DNA from: CAYXOX01 sp964466745
GTDB taxonomy: Bacteria > Pseudomonadota > Alphaproteobacteria > Rhodobacterales > Rhodobacteraceae
DNA length: 12,985 nt
Direction of reading: 5' to 3'
NCBI GenBank assembly: GCA_964466745.1
Contig: CAYXOX010000082.1
Span: 1 to 12,985, forward strand
The notes under the pieces were generated by a model. The model did no database searches, had not been told where the DNA came from, and saw only the letters and a program-made list of their open reading frames with translations. Position numbers and translations under genes: made by a program. Shown here one piece after another: positions 1-6,861 of the stretch (position 1 is its first letter; the number at the start of each line of letters is the position of its first letter).

Positions 1-142
1 CGTTTTCGTCGTTGATCACCGCAACCCGCGGGCGCACGAGCAGCGGCGCGATTTCATCGCCGGCCCGGGCGATCAGCCCTCTGCCGATGCGGACCTCGTA
101 GGATCGTGCCCCGAGGGACACCTCGACCACGACATCATCCAT
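1..142 (-). CDS. aroB: 3-dehydroquinate synthase, N-terminal fragment (runs off the left edge)
   Basis: Only the first 47 codons are present. The translation begins MDDVVVEVSLGARSYEVRIG, continues with a G-L-I stretch, and reaches VAVINDEN. This is the usual N-terminal strand of 3-dehydroquinate synthase, with the 'R.YEV.IG.GL' and 'V.V.ND.N' patterns. The family converts DAHP to 3-dehydroquinate, the second step of the shikimate pathway, using NAD and a divalent metal in the cytoplasm. The ATG is preceded by a GGGGAGG ribosome site 9 nt upstream and overlaps the end of aroK by 8 nt. That overlap implies translational coupling in an aroK-aroB operon. The catalytic and metal-binding residues lie outside the window. 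Identity rests on the short N-terminus plus the aroK neighbour. Confidence 0.9.
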   Translation of the reverse strand, partial: MDDVVVEVSLGARSYEVRIGRGLIARAGDEIAPLLVRPRVAVINDEN

Positions 143-686
143 CGCGCGTTGCCTCCCCGGCATATCCTGCGTCCACCAGCGCCGCGTGCACCGCCGCCGC
201 CATCTGCTCGATCGACCAGTCGGCACGCGCCGCAACCGTGATATGGGCCTCGCCGTAGATCGGCTCGCGCTCCTCCAGAAGCCGCGCGAGCGTGCCGCGG
301 GGATCCTCCGTCTGCAGCAGCGGCCGGGTGGACTTGTGGCGCACCCGCTCCCAGAGCAGATCGAGATCGGCCTTGAGCCACACCGCCACGCCCCGCTCGG
401 AGATCGCCGCCCGGTTCGCTGCGGCCATGTACGCCCCGCCCCCGGTGGAGAGCACGCAGGGTGCCCCGGCCAGCAGGCGGGAGATCACCGCCGCCTCGCG
501 CCCCCGGAAGAAGGCCTCGCCGTCGCGCTCGAAGATCTCGGCGATGGACATCTGCGCCGCGGCCTCGATCTCGGTGTCGCTGTCGATGAAGGGAACGCCG
601 ACGCGGGCCGCGAGCGCCCGGCCGACCGCCGTCTTGCCAGCGCCCATCATCCCCACCAAAACCACGGTTCTCGTAAGCCGTTCCAC
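135..686 (-). CDS. aroK: Shikimate kinase
   Basis: A 183-residue protein, a normal length for shikimate kinase, which phosphorylates shikimate with ATP in the cytoplasm. Visible motifs are the Walker A P-loop GMMGAGKT (residues 12-19), the shikimate/Mg-binding DSD (35-37), the substrate-binding FRGRE (60-64), the glycine-rich STGGGA (80-85) and the LID-region arginine in TRPLL (120-124). The start codon is GTG, with AAGGT five to nine bases upstream; no better in-frame start was seen. The gene ends inside the start of aroB, so the two form one transcription unit. It is divergent from the small membrane ORF at 880. All expected motifs are intact and nothing suggests an unusual role. Confidence 0.96.
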   Translation of the reverse strand: MERLTRTVVLVGMMGAGKTAVGRALAARVGVPFIDSDTEIEAAAQMSIAEIFERDGEAFFRGREAAVISRLLAGAPCVLSTGGGAYMAAANRAAISERGVAVWLKADLDLLWERVRHKSTRPLLQTEDPRGTLARLLEEREPIYGEAHITVAARADWSIEQMAAAVHAALVDAGYAGEATRDG

Positions 687-879
687 GATCTGACCTTGTT
701 TTTCGGCACCTTGCCGCCAACATCACGAACGGACCGTTGAATGGCGTGAAGTTGCGCGGAACGCCAGCTATAAACTGCGGCAGAGGCAGACGGTTGCCCC
801 TGGCCGCGGCCCGTGCCGGCTGGCAGGGCTGCAGCGGGCACGGGGACGGGAACAGGTTCGGGCGGGAGTGGTTTGGCCC
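687..879. promoter_or_regulatory. Divergent intergenic region between aroK and the xerD-containing run
   Basis: These 193 nt separate divergently transcribed genes, so both promoters should lie here. On the plus strand a TATAAA hexamer at 769-774 stands out as a possible -10 element in otherwise GC-rich sequence, but there is no convincing -35 at the right spacing. An 8-bp inverted repeat, CCCGTGCC (810-817) with GGCACGGG (837-844), could form a 5'-UTR hairpin ahead of the 51-codon ORF. No convincing minus-strand promoter was recognised. That a promoter is here follows from gene orientation; the specific elements are weak. Confidence 0.35.
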
Positions 880-1035
880 ATGTGGAGATTGATCAAGGGC
901 GTGTTCTTCCTGGCGGTGCTCGGCGGGATCGGCATGGTGGGCTTTGCCTATCTCGGCCCGGCGCTGGGGAGCGATTTCTCCGCGCCGCAGACCGAGGTGC
1001 GCCAGGCCGTGACGCTGGGCGATGACGCGCGCTGA
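880..1035 (+). CDS. Small single-helix membrane protein, function unknown
   Basis: A 51-codon ORF starting MWRLIKGVFFLAVLGG. Residues 7-26 are a continuous hydrophobic, Gly/Ala/Phe-rich helix after a short positively charged N-terminus (R3, K6). A hydrophilic tail of about 25 residues ends in GDDAR. It therefore looks like a one-pass inner-membrane protein or an uncleaved signal anchor. A GGGAG sequence lies about 11-15 nt upstream of the ATG. The last 14 nt overlap the start of the next gene, and it is the first gene downstream of the divergent region, so it probably leads the operon containing xerD. I do not recognise a named family. The reading frame is supported by the overlap, the clean membrane topology and the fit with the start of gene 1022-2551. 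It could be a leader ORF rather than a functional protein. Confidence 0.7.
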   Translation: MWRLIKGVFFLAVLGGIGMVGFAYLGPALGSDFSAPQTEVRQAVTLGDDAR

Positions 1036-2551
1036 CGCCTTCGCCGCGGCCGTGGCGGCCAGCGTCACGGCTGCCGCTCTTCCCGCTTCCGCGGAGGCGC
1101 CCCTCTCCGCCATCGACTGGCTTTCCGAAAGCGTGAACGAGCTCTGGCCGCAGGGCGCGCCCGACCCGCCGATCGTGACGGGGGCGCTGGCGCCGGACGT
1201 TTCGGTCGCGCCGCTCGGAACGCCGGATGCGCGCACGCCGGGCCTGCAGCGGGCAACGGACGCCGGGCTGCCGGCAGCGCTCTGGGCCGGCACGAGCGCC
1301 GAGGACCTCGCAGCCGCGCTCGGCGCGCTCGGCGTTCCGCGTCTGCCGGCGGCGCAATCTCTTCTTTTCCGCCTGCTCACCGCCGAGGCTGCTGCCCCCC
1401 TTGGCACGGCGCGGGCACGCGAGGCGTTCTTCCTCGCCCGGGTGGACAGGCTGCTCGATATCGGTGCCGTCGATGCCGCGCTCGCGCTGCTCGAGGCGGC
1501 GGGGCCGGATACGCCCGAACGCCTGCGCCGCTATTTCGACGCCGCGCTGCTCACCGGGTCCGAGGAGGATGCCTGCGCGGCGCTGGCGGCGAACCCGGGG
1601 CTTGCGCCGACCTACCCGGCGCGCATCTTCTGCCTCGCCCGCGCCGGAGACTGGCAGGCCGCGGCGCTCGCCCTGCAATCGGGCGCTACGCTCCGGGAAA
1701 TCGAAGCCGACGAAGCCGAGGTGCTCGCGCGGTTCCTCGATCCCGAACTCTTCGAAGGTGCCGATCCGCTTCCGGTGCCCGAAGTGCTGACGCCACTCGA
1801 GTTCCGCCTGCGCGAGGCCGTGGGCGAAGGGTTGCCGACGGCGGGTCTGCCACGCGCCTTCGCGGCGGCAGACCTCCGGCCGATCGTCGGCTGGAAGGCA
1901 CAGCTGGAAGCTGCCGAACGGCTGGCGCGCTACGGCGCCCTGCCCGCCAACCGGCTGCTGGGCGCGTACACGGAGCGCACGCCCGCCGCGTCGGGCGGGG
2001 TCTGGGACCGCGCCGCCGCCGTTTCCCGCCTCGACGCCGCGCTTTCGGAGCGCAACGCCGCCGCGGTGGCCGAAGCGCTCCCGGGCGCCTGGGCGGCGGC
2101 ACGGGCGGCGCGGGTGGAAGGGCCGTTCGCGGAGCTCTTTGGCGAGCCGCTTCTCGCCCTGGCGCAAGAGGGCGAAGCGCGCACCCTCGCACTGCGCATC
2201 GCCCTTCTTTCCCCCGTGCGGGCCGAAGCTGCCCGGATAATCGCCACCGGCGTGCGGCCCGAAGCGGAAGACGCCTTTCTCGCCGCGCTGGCGCTGAGTG
2301 CCATTGCGACGGCCGTGCCGCCCGACGCCCGGGCCAGGGCCATTGCGGCGGCTCTTTCCGAAACCCGGGTTGAAGGCGCGGGGGCAGGCCAGGGACGCGC
2401 GCTTCTCGCCGCGCTCGAAGACCTGGAACGCGCCATCGACGGCGACGATGCCGCGCTCGCGCGCGGGCTCTCCGCGCTGCTAAGCGCCGGGCTCGGCGCC
2501 GATGCAACCCGGCTCGCCATCGAGATGCGCCTGCTGGACCGGCGCGTGTGA
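1022..2551 (+). CDS. Exported Ala-rich helical-repeat protein, function unknown
   Basis: A 509-residue protein very rich in Ala, Leu, Glu and Arg. The N-terminus (residues 1-24, ending PASA before EAPLSA) resembles a Sec signal peptide with an Ala-X-Ala cleavage site, although the positive n-region is weak (R3 only). The remainder appears almost entirely alpha-helical. Around residues 130-225 there are TPR-like helical hairpins of the type 'A..LL..GD/A..AL.LL', including the segment ARAGDWQAAALAL. This suggests a superhelical protein-interaction scaffold, probably periplasmic. There are few cysteines and no catalytic motif I can name. It overlaps the upstream 51-codon ORF by 14 nt, and its stop codon shares a base with the xerD start (TGATG), so translation is likely coupled on both sides. 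Codon-position GC bias is strong and matches its neighbours. Long antisense frames over this gene are GC-bias artefacts. No function is assigned. Confidence 0.82.
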   Translation: MTRADAFAAAVAASVTAAALPASAEAPLSAIDWLSESVNELWPQGAPDPPIVTGALAPDVSVAPLGTPDARTPGLQRATDAGLPAALWAGTSAEDLAAALGALGVPRLPAAQSLLFRLLTAEAAAPLGTARAREAFFLARVDRLLDIGAVDAALALLEAAGPDTPERLRRYFDAALLTGSEEDACAALAANPGLAPTYPARIFCLARAGDWQAAALALQSGATLREIEADEAEVLARFLDPELFEGADPLPVPEVLTPLEFRLREAVGEGLPTAGLPRAFAAADLRPIVGWKAQLEAAERLARYGALPANRLLGAYTERTPAASGGVWDRAAAVSRLDAALSERNAAAVAEALPGAWAAARAARVEGPFAELFGEPLLALAQEGEARTLALRIALLSPVRAEAARIIATGVRPEAEDAFLAALALSAIATAVPPDARARAIAAALSETRVEGAGAGQGRALLAALEDLERAIDGDDAALARGLSALLSAGLGADATRLAIEMRLLDRRV

Positions 2552-3465
2552 TGCACCGAACGATCCCGGCCTTCCTCGAGGCGATCTCGGCCGAGAGCGG
2601 CGCCAGCGCCAACACGCTCGAGGCCTACGGACGCGACCTTGCCGATTTCGACGGCTGGATCGAGGCGAACGGTGGCGGCATACTCGCCGCCACCCGGGGC
2701 GAGGTTGAGGCTTACCTCGCCGCCTGCACCGCGCAGGGCCTCGCTGCCTCGACCCGGGCGCGGCGGCTCTCGGCGATCCGCCAGTATTACCGCTTCGCCC
2801 TCGAGGAAGGGCTGCGCGAGGAGAACCCCGCGCTGCGCATCGCGGGGCCCGGCAAACCCGCGCGACTGCCGCGGACGCTCGGCGAGGACGAGGTCGATGC
2901 GCTGCTCGACGCCGCCCGGACCGCGCCCCGCAGCGCCCGCGAGCGGCTGCGCGCCGTCTGCCTGCTCGAAGTGCTCTACGCCACCGGCATGCGGGTGAGC
3001 GAACTGGTGAGCCTTCCCGCCGCCGCGGCCCGCGGCAACCCCGAAATGCTGCTGGTACGCGGGAAAGGCGGGCGCGAGCGCATGGTTCCGCTGACGCCGC
3101 CGGCGCGCGAGGCAGTGGCCACCTGGCTGGACGCGCGCGACAGCCACAAGACCGACGCGGTCTCGCCCTTCCTGTTCCCGTCGCGGTCGGGTGCCGGACA
3201 CCTGACGCGACATGCCTTCGCGGCCCTGCTCAAGACGCTGGCCGCGGCAGCCGGTCTCGACCCCTCCGAGGTCACGCCCCACGTGATCCGCCATGCCTTC
3301 GCCACCCATCTTCTGGCCAACGGCGCCGATCTGCGCAGCATCCAGGAACTGCTCGGCCACGCCGACGTTTCCACCACCGAGATCTATACCCATGTGCTCG
3401 ACGCGCGCCTCAAGGCCCTTGTCGAGACGCATCACCCGCTCGCCCGGCGCACGCGCGGGCCTTGA
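2551..3465 (+). CDS. xerD: Site-specific tyrosine recombinase XerD
   Basis: A 304-residue tyrosine recombinase, close to the usual 298-305 of Xer proteins. The N-terminal SAM-like core-binding domain (about 1-95) contains the 'S.NTL.AY..DL..F' and 'S..R.LSAIRQYYRF' patterns. The catalytic domain carries all expected residues: R148 (ATGMRVSEL), K172 (GKGGRER), H244 and R247 (HVIRH), H270 (LLGHADVSTTE) and the nucleophile Y279 (IYTHV). With XerC it would resolve chromosome dimers at dif. I assign XerD rather than XerC from overall resemblance and from the aroK/corC neighbourhood, so the paralogue call is less certain than the family. The ATG shares its A with the upstream stop codon (TGATG); a GTG one codon earlier is an alternative. 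No mobile-element features surround it, so it is the housekeeping enzyme rather than an integrase. Confidence 0.93.
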   Translation: MHRTIPAFLEAISAESGASANTLEAYGRDLADFDGWIEANGGGILAATRGEVEAYLAACTAQGLAASTRARRLSAIRQYYRFALEEGLREENPALRIAGPGKPARLPRTLGEDEVDALLDAARTAPRSARERLRAVCLLEVLYATGMRVSELVSLPAAAARGNPEMLLVRGKGGRERMVPLTPPAREAVATWLDARDSHKTDAVSPFLFPSRSGAGHLTRHAFAALLKTLAAAAGLDPSEVTPHVIRHAFATHLLANGADLRSIQELLGHADVSTTEIYTHVLDARLKALVETHHPLARRTRGP

Positions 3466-3519
3466 TATCGCCGGGCCGCGTCACCATAACCGGCAGAACC
3501 CTTCCAGCCTGGATGACCG

Positions 3520-4830
3520 ATGGAGACCGCCACAGTCCTCGATGCCGCGTTCTGGATCACCAGTGGCGTCGTCCTCGTTCTGCTGTGCTTCTCGGGCTTC
3601 TTTTCAGGCTCTGAGACGGCGCTGACCGCCGCCTCGCGCGGGCGCCTGCGCAACATGGCCGACAACGAGGGCTCCGCCGGAGCCCGCAAGGCGCTCGAGA
3701 TCACCGAGGACAACGAGCGCCTGATCGGCACCATCCTGCTCGGCAACAACCTCGCCAACATCCTGGCGACCTCGCTGGCCACGGCGATGCTGACGCGGCT
3801 TCTGGGCGCCAACGGCGTGGCGGTGGCCTCGCTGGCGATGACAGCGCTGATCCTCGTGTTCGCCGAAGTGCTGCCCAAGACCTATTCCATCAGCAATCCC
3901 GAGCGCGCGGCCTCCATCGCCGCGCCGGCGATCGCGGTGGTGATCCGCATTCTCTCGCCGCTCGTCATGGCGGTGCGGTTCCTGGTGCGGGGCACGCTGC
4001 GCATCTTCGGGTTGAGAATCGCGCCGGGCGACAACATGCTTTCGGTGCGCGACGAGATCGCCGGAGCGCTCAGGCTTGGGCACTCCGAGGGCATCGTGGA
4101 GAAGGAAGACCGCGACCGTATCCTGGGCGCGCTCGACCTTGGCGAACGCACGGTGGAGGAGATCATGCTCCATCGCTCGAAGATCGAGATGCTCGACGCG
4201 GACGCCTCGCCAGAGGCGATCCTGAGCCAGGCGCTCGCCTCCCCTCACACGCGGCTGCCCGTGTTCCGCGGCGAGCCGGAGAACATCGTGGGCGTCGTGC
4301 ATGCCAAGGATCTGCTGCGCGCCATCGACAGGTTGATGCGCGGGCCTGACGCCTCGCCCTCGGCGCTGGATGCCTTCCGGGTGCTCGACGTTGCGATGAC
4401 GCCCTATTTCGTGCCGGAAACCACCACGCTCGACGACCAGATGCGCGAGTTCCTGCGCCGCCACACGCATTTCGCGCTGGTGGTGGACGAGTACGGGACA
4501 CTGCAGGGGCTCATCACGCTCGAGGACATCCTCGAGGAGATCGTCGGCGAGATCACCGACGAGTTCGACAGCCCCGAGGCGGCACCCGCGCTCAAGCCCG
4601 ATGCCGATGGCTCGGTGACCGTGGACGGAACCATGACCATCCGCGATCTCAACCGCGCCGCAGACTGGTCGCTTCCCGACGAGGAGGCGGTGACGGTGGC
4701 GGGGCTCGTGATCCACGAGGCCCAGTCAATCCCCGCCGAGGGGCAGGTCTTCTCGTTCCACGGGTTCCGCTTCGAGGTGATCGAGCGCCGCGAGAACCGC
4801 ATCGCGCGGTTGCGCATCCGCCCGCTCTGA
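3520..4830 (+). CDS. CNNM/CBS-domain membrane protein of the CorC/HlyC family (hemolysin-like; possible Mg2+/Co2+ efflux)
   Basis: A 436-residue protein with the standard domain order of this family. The N-terminal CNNM (DUF21) membrane domain (about residues 10-180) has the signature FSGSETAL (28-35), the LLGNNLAN segment and EVLPKTYS (116-123). A pair of CBS domains follows (about 216-272 and 285-345, with VVDEYG at 321-326 and ITLEDILEEIVGEI). The C-terminal CorC_HlyC domain spans about 356-436. Family members are linked to magnesium/cobalt efflux; the historical 'hemolysin' label is probably misleading. The ATG is preceded by a weak GGAT. The gene begins 54 nt after xerD on the same strand, so it may share that transcript. 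It converges on the FAD dehydrogenase gene with only 34 nt between the stop codons. Confidence 0.92.
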   Translation: METATVLDAAFWITSGVVLVLLCFSGFFSGSETALTAASRGRLRNMADNEGSAGARKALEITEDNERLIGTILLGNNLANILATSLATAMLTRLLGANGVAVASLAMTALILVFAEVLPKTYSISNPERAASIAAPAIAVVIRILSPLVMAVRFLVRGTLRIFGLRIAPGDNMLSVRDEIAGALRLGHSEGIVEKEDRDRILGALDLGERTVEEIMLHRSKIEMLDADASPEAILSQALASPHTRLPVFRGEPENIVGVVHAKDLLRAIDRLMRGPDASPSALDAFRVLDVAMTPYFVPETTTLDDQMREFLRRHTHFALVVDEYGTLQGLITLEDILEEIVGEITDEFDSPEAAPALKPDADGSVTVDGTMTIRDLNRAADWSLPDEEAVTVAGLVIHEAQSIPAEGQVFSFHGFRFEVIERRENRIARLRIRPL

Positions 4831-4838
4831 GGATGCGC
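4812..4838. terminator. Stem-loop across the corC-family stop codon at a convergent junction
   Basis: GCGCATCC (4812-4819) and GGATGCGC (4831-4838) form a perfect 8-bp inverted repeat with an 11-nt loop containing the stop codon. A second short stem, GGCGG/CCGCC (4847-4851 with 4859-4863), follows before the stop of the convergent gene. Neither is followed by a T-run on either strand, so this is not a canonical intrinsic terminator. The position between two convergent genes only 34 nt apart makes a role in transcript ending or 3'-end protection plausible but unproven. Confidence 0.35.
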
Positions 4839-4864
4839 CGCGTGAGGGCGGGCGCGGGCCGCCT

Positions 4865-6316
4865 TCAGCCGGGCAGCACCTTGCCGGGGTTCAGGATGCC
4901 CGCGGGATCCAGCGCCGCCTTGACGGCGGCCATCGTCCTGAGGGCCACCGGACCCTTCCGGCGGGCCATTGAGCCGAGCTTGGACGTGCCCACGCCGTGC
5001 TCGGCCGAGAAGCTGCCACGCATCGAAAGCACCACGTCTTCCACCGCCTCGCGGATGGCCTCCCTCAGCGAGGCGTCGGGCGCCGTGGCCCAGACAACGT
5101 AGTGCACGTTGCCGTCGCCGAGATGGGAAACGATGAAGATGCGCGCGCCGGGATCGATCCGGTGCACCTTCGCGTCCGCCGACGCGATGAAACCCGCCAC
5201 CGCATCGAGCGGCACCGACACGTCGTTCAGCACGATGTTCTCGCAGGCCACGGAGAGTTCGCCCGCCGCCTCGCGGCGCGCCCACATTTCCCGGCGCTGG
5301 GCCTCGTTGCGGGCGAGAACGGCGTCGAACACGAGGCCCTCCTCCATCAGCCCGGCCAGTGCTTCCTCGAGGCGGGTGACGAGGGGGATATCGCCGTCGG
5401 GCCCCGGAACGCTGTCGCGCGGGGCGGTGGCACCGAGTTCGACCATCAGGTTGGTCTCGTGGGGCGCATCGAAGGGCTCGCGGGCGCCGCCGCCATGGGC
5501 GATGTGCTGCTCGATGTAAAAACGCGGCATGTACTCGAAGGCCTCGACCATTCCCCCGGTCGCCTCCTGCAACCGGTTGAGAATGGTCAGCGCCTCGGGC
5601 AGGCCGCGCGCGGCGACCATCGCGGTGGCATAGGCTCGCGGCTTGGGCGCGAGTTTCAGCGTCGCCGCGGTGATGATGCCGAGGATCCCCTCGGAGCCGA
5701 TGAAGAGCTGGCGCAGATCGAGCCCGCTGTTGTCCTTGTGCAGATCGGTCATCAGGTCGAGCACCTCGCCCGAGGCAAGCACCACCTCGAGGCCGAGGCA
5801 CAGGTTCCGTGCACTGCCGTAGCGCAGCACGTTGGAGCCGCCGGCATTGGTCGCAAGGCAGCCGCCGATCTGCGCCGAGCCGCGCGCGCCGAAGGTGAGC
5901 GGGAAGACGAGCCCGTGTTCGTCGGCCGCAGCATGGATATCTGCCAGAACGGCACCGGCCTCGACGCGCATCACCCGCGCCTCGGGGCGCAGTTCGAGGA
6001 TGCGATTGAGCCGGTCGAGGGCCAGCATGAGCGCGCCTTCGGCGCAGGTGCCCCCCGAAAGCCCGGTATTGCCCGAAACCGGAACAACCGGCACGCCGTG
6101 TGCCGCCGCGGCGCGGACCACCGCGGCCACCTCTGCCGTGTTCGCCGGGCGGGCGACAGCGAGCGGTGTCCAATGGTAGCTTCCGGTCCAGTCGGCACCC
6201 CAGCGGGCGGTATCGTCGCCGGTCAGAAGGTTCGCCGCGCCAAGAATGCCACGCAGGTCTTCCAGAAAATCCGTGGCGGCGGCCACTTCCATCACATCGT
6301 GATCCTTGTCCTGCAT
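4865..6316 (-). CDS. FAD-linked 2-hydroxyacid dehydrogenase (GlcD / D-lactate / D-2-hydroxyglutarate dehydrogenase family)
   Basis: A 483-residue flavoprotein. The PCMH-type FAD-binding domain covers about residues 50-225, with the pyrophosphate-binding PVSGNTGLSGG (79-89), GARGSAQIGG (143-152), ATNAGGSNVLRYG (155-167) and GSEGILG (207-213). The C-terminal FAD-oxidase domain shows SHLGDGNVH (397-405), AEHGVG (438-443) and the terminal NPGKVLPG. The family oxidises D-2-hydroxyacids such as lactate, glycolate or 2-hydroxyglutarate and passes electrons to an acceptor; substrate cannot be read from sequence. It is the last gene of the rhamnose-type transport operon, 79 nt after rhaM. A plausible job is oxidising a 2-hydroxyacid made from the sugar. 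The ATG at 6316 is chosen because GGAG lies 9 nt upstream; a GTG at 6331 lacks a ribosome site, and an ATG at 6292 is also possible. Confidence 0.9.
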   Translation of the reverse strand: MQDKDHDVMEVAAATDFLEDLRGILGAANLLTGDDTARWGADWTGSYHWTPLAVARPANTAEVAAVVRAAAAHGVPVVPVSGNTGLSGGTCAEGALMLALDRLNRILELRPEARVMRVEAGAVLADIHAAADEHGLVFPLTFGARGSAQIGGCLATNAGGSNVLRYGSARNLCLGLEVVLASGEVLDLMTDLHKDNSGLDLRQLFIGSEGILGIITAATLKLAPKPRAYATAMVAARGLPEALTILNRLQEATGGMVEAFEYMPRFYIEQHIAHGGGAREPFDAPHETNLMVELGATAPRDSVPGPDGDIPLVTRLEEALAGLMEEGLVFDAVLARNEAQRREMWARREAAGELSVACENIVLNDVSVPLDAVAGFIASADAKVHRIDPGARIFIVSHLGDGNVHYVVWATAPDASLREAIREAVEDVVLSMRGSFSAEHGVGTSKLGSMARRKGPVALRTMAAVKAALDPAGILNPGKVLPG

Positions 6317-6395
6317 CGCGCGGCGCTCCACCGCATCGGGGCCGGCGCCGGGCGTCTCCCGCGGCGGCGCGAAGGGCGCCGAGCACCCATCCTGC

Positions 6396-6710
6396 CTAAT
6401 CCATGTGGAAGACGCTGTTCAACGGGATTTGCACCGGCGTCCTGTCGGGGTTGGTGTCCATGATGTCGGCCATGTGCACGAACCACTTCTGCATCAGCGG
6501 CTCGTCGAAGAGCCGGTCGAGCCGGTTGGTCGCGGTCTTGCGGTGCACGGCGAAGAGGATGTCCGTCTCGGGATCGTGGAAGATCGAGTAGTCGCGAATC
6601 CCGTAGGCTGCGAGAAGTTCCGCCAATTCGGGCCAGATCTCGTCATGGCGCTTCTTGTACTCGGCCTCGCGGCCGGGGTGCAGCTTCATCTTGAAGGCGA
6701 CTCGGTCCAT
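6396..6710 (-). CDS. rhaM: L-rhamnose mutarotase (RhaM/RhaU family)
   Basis: A 104-residue protein, exactly the usual length of L-rhamnose mutarotase. It starts MDRVAFKMKLHPG and carries the family's conserved Y18, H22 (YKKRHDEIWPEL), Y41 (IRDYSIF) and W76 (MQKWFVHMADIM), ending in PLNSVFHMD. The family interconverts alpha and beta anomers of L-rhamnose in the cytoplasm; homologues may act on other 6-deoxy sugars. GGAG lies 9 nt upstream of the ATG. The frame stays open further upstream, but that sequence is the structured intergenic region and does not look coding. Its place directly after the RhaS-like binding protein parallels rhaU in the Rhizobium rhamnose locus. This gene is the strongest pointer to a 6-deoxyhexose substrate for the operon. 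Confidence 0.92.
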   Translation of the reverse strand: MDRVAFKMKLHPGREAEYKKRHDEIWPELAELLAAYGIRDYSIFHDPETDILFAVHRKTATNRLDRLFDEPLMQKWFVHMADIMDTNPDRTPVQIPLNSVFHMD

Positions 6711-6754
6711 CGGGGCAATCTCCAACTCCAAGAGGCCGCCACCCGACAAGCACG

Positions 6755-6791
6755 GCGCAGCGCAAGCGCGAGGCGGCTGAAGGCGCTGCGC
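6755..6791 (-). other. Inverted repeat upstream of rhaM
   Basis: GCGCAGCGC (6755-6763) and GCGCTGCGC (6783-6791) form a perfect 9-bp inverted repeat with a 19-nt spacer. It sits in the 151-nt gap between rhaS and rhaM, downstream (in transcript order) of the larger hairpin at 6820-6854. In the minus-strand RNA it ends about 45 nt before the rhaM start. It could be part of a structured intercistronic region; in such GC-rich DNA a 9-bp match could also be chance. Confidence 0.35.
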
Positions 6792-6819
6792 GCGCAAGGC
6801 CGGCACGCAGCAGGGCGTT

Positions 6820-6854
6820 GGCGCGGCGGGCGGGGATGCCCCGGCCGCCGCGCC
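6820..6854 (-). repeat. Strong intra-operon stem-loop just after rhaS
   Basis: The arms GGCGCGGCGGGCGGGG (6820-6835) and CCCCGGCCGCCGCGCC (6839-6854) pair over 16 positions with one mismatch around a 3-nt loop. The stem starts only 7 nt beyond the rhaS stop codon in the transcript. There is no U-run after it, so it does not look like a Rho-independent terminator. In many ABC transporter operons such a hairpin after the binding-protein gene blocks 3' exonucleases and raises binding-protein mRNA relative to the rest. That role here is inferred from position and stability. Confidence 0.65.
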
Positions 6855-6861
6855 GCGACGA

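Noticed and set aside
810..844. Hairpin upstream of the 51-codon ORF as a riboswitch or terminator
   Set aside because: There is only an 8-bp stem in a low-complexity GC stretch, with no U-run and no recognisable riboswitch core.
1930..3435. Long minus-strand open frame antisense to the 509-aa gene and xerD (also 893-2167 and 4404-6386)
   Set aside because: The overlapping plus- or minus-strand genes have clear family motifs. The antisense translations are Arg/Gly/Pro-rich low-complexity shadows expected from strong GC bias at the third codon position.
2551..3465. Tyrosine recombinase as a sign of an integron, phage or integrative element
   Set aside because: It has standard Xer length and motifs, sits in a housekeeping operon, and has no attachment repeats, tRNA or cargo nearby.
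3520..4830. Hemolysin/virulence role for the CBS-domain protein
   Set aside because: The domain order is that of the widespread CNNM/CorC ion-transport family. The hemolysin name is historical and no toxin feature is present.
6711..6806. N-terminal extension of RhaM
   Set aside because: RhaM proteins are about 104 aa and begin at the MDRVAFKMKL region. The extension covers a structured intergenic segment.
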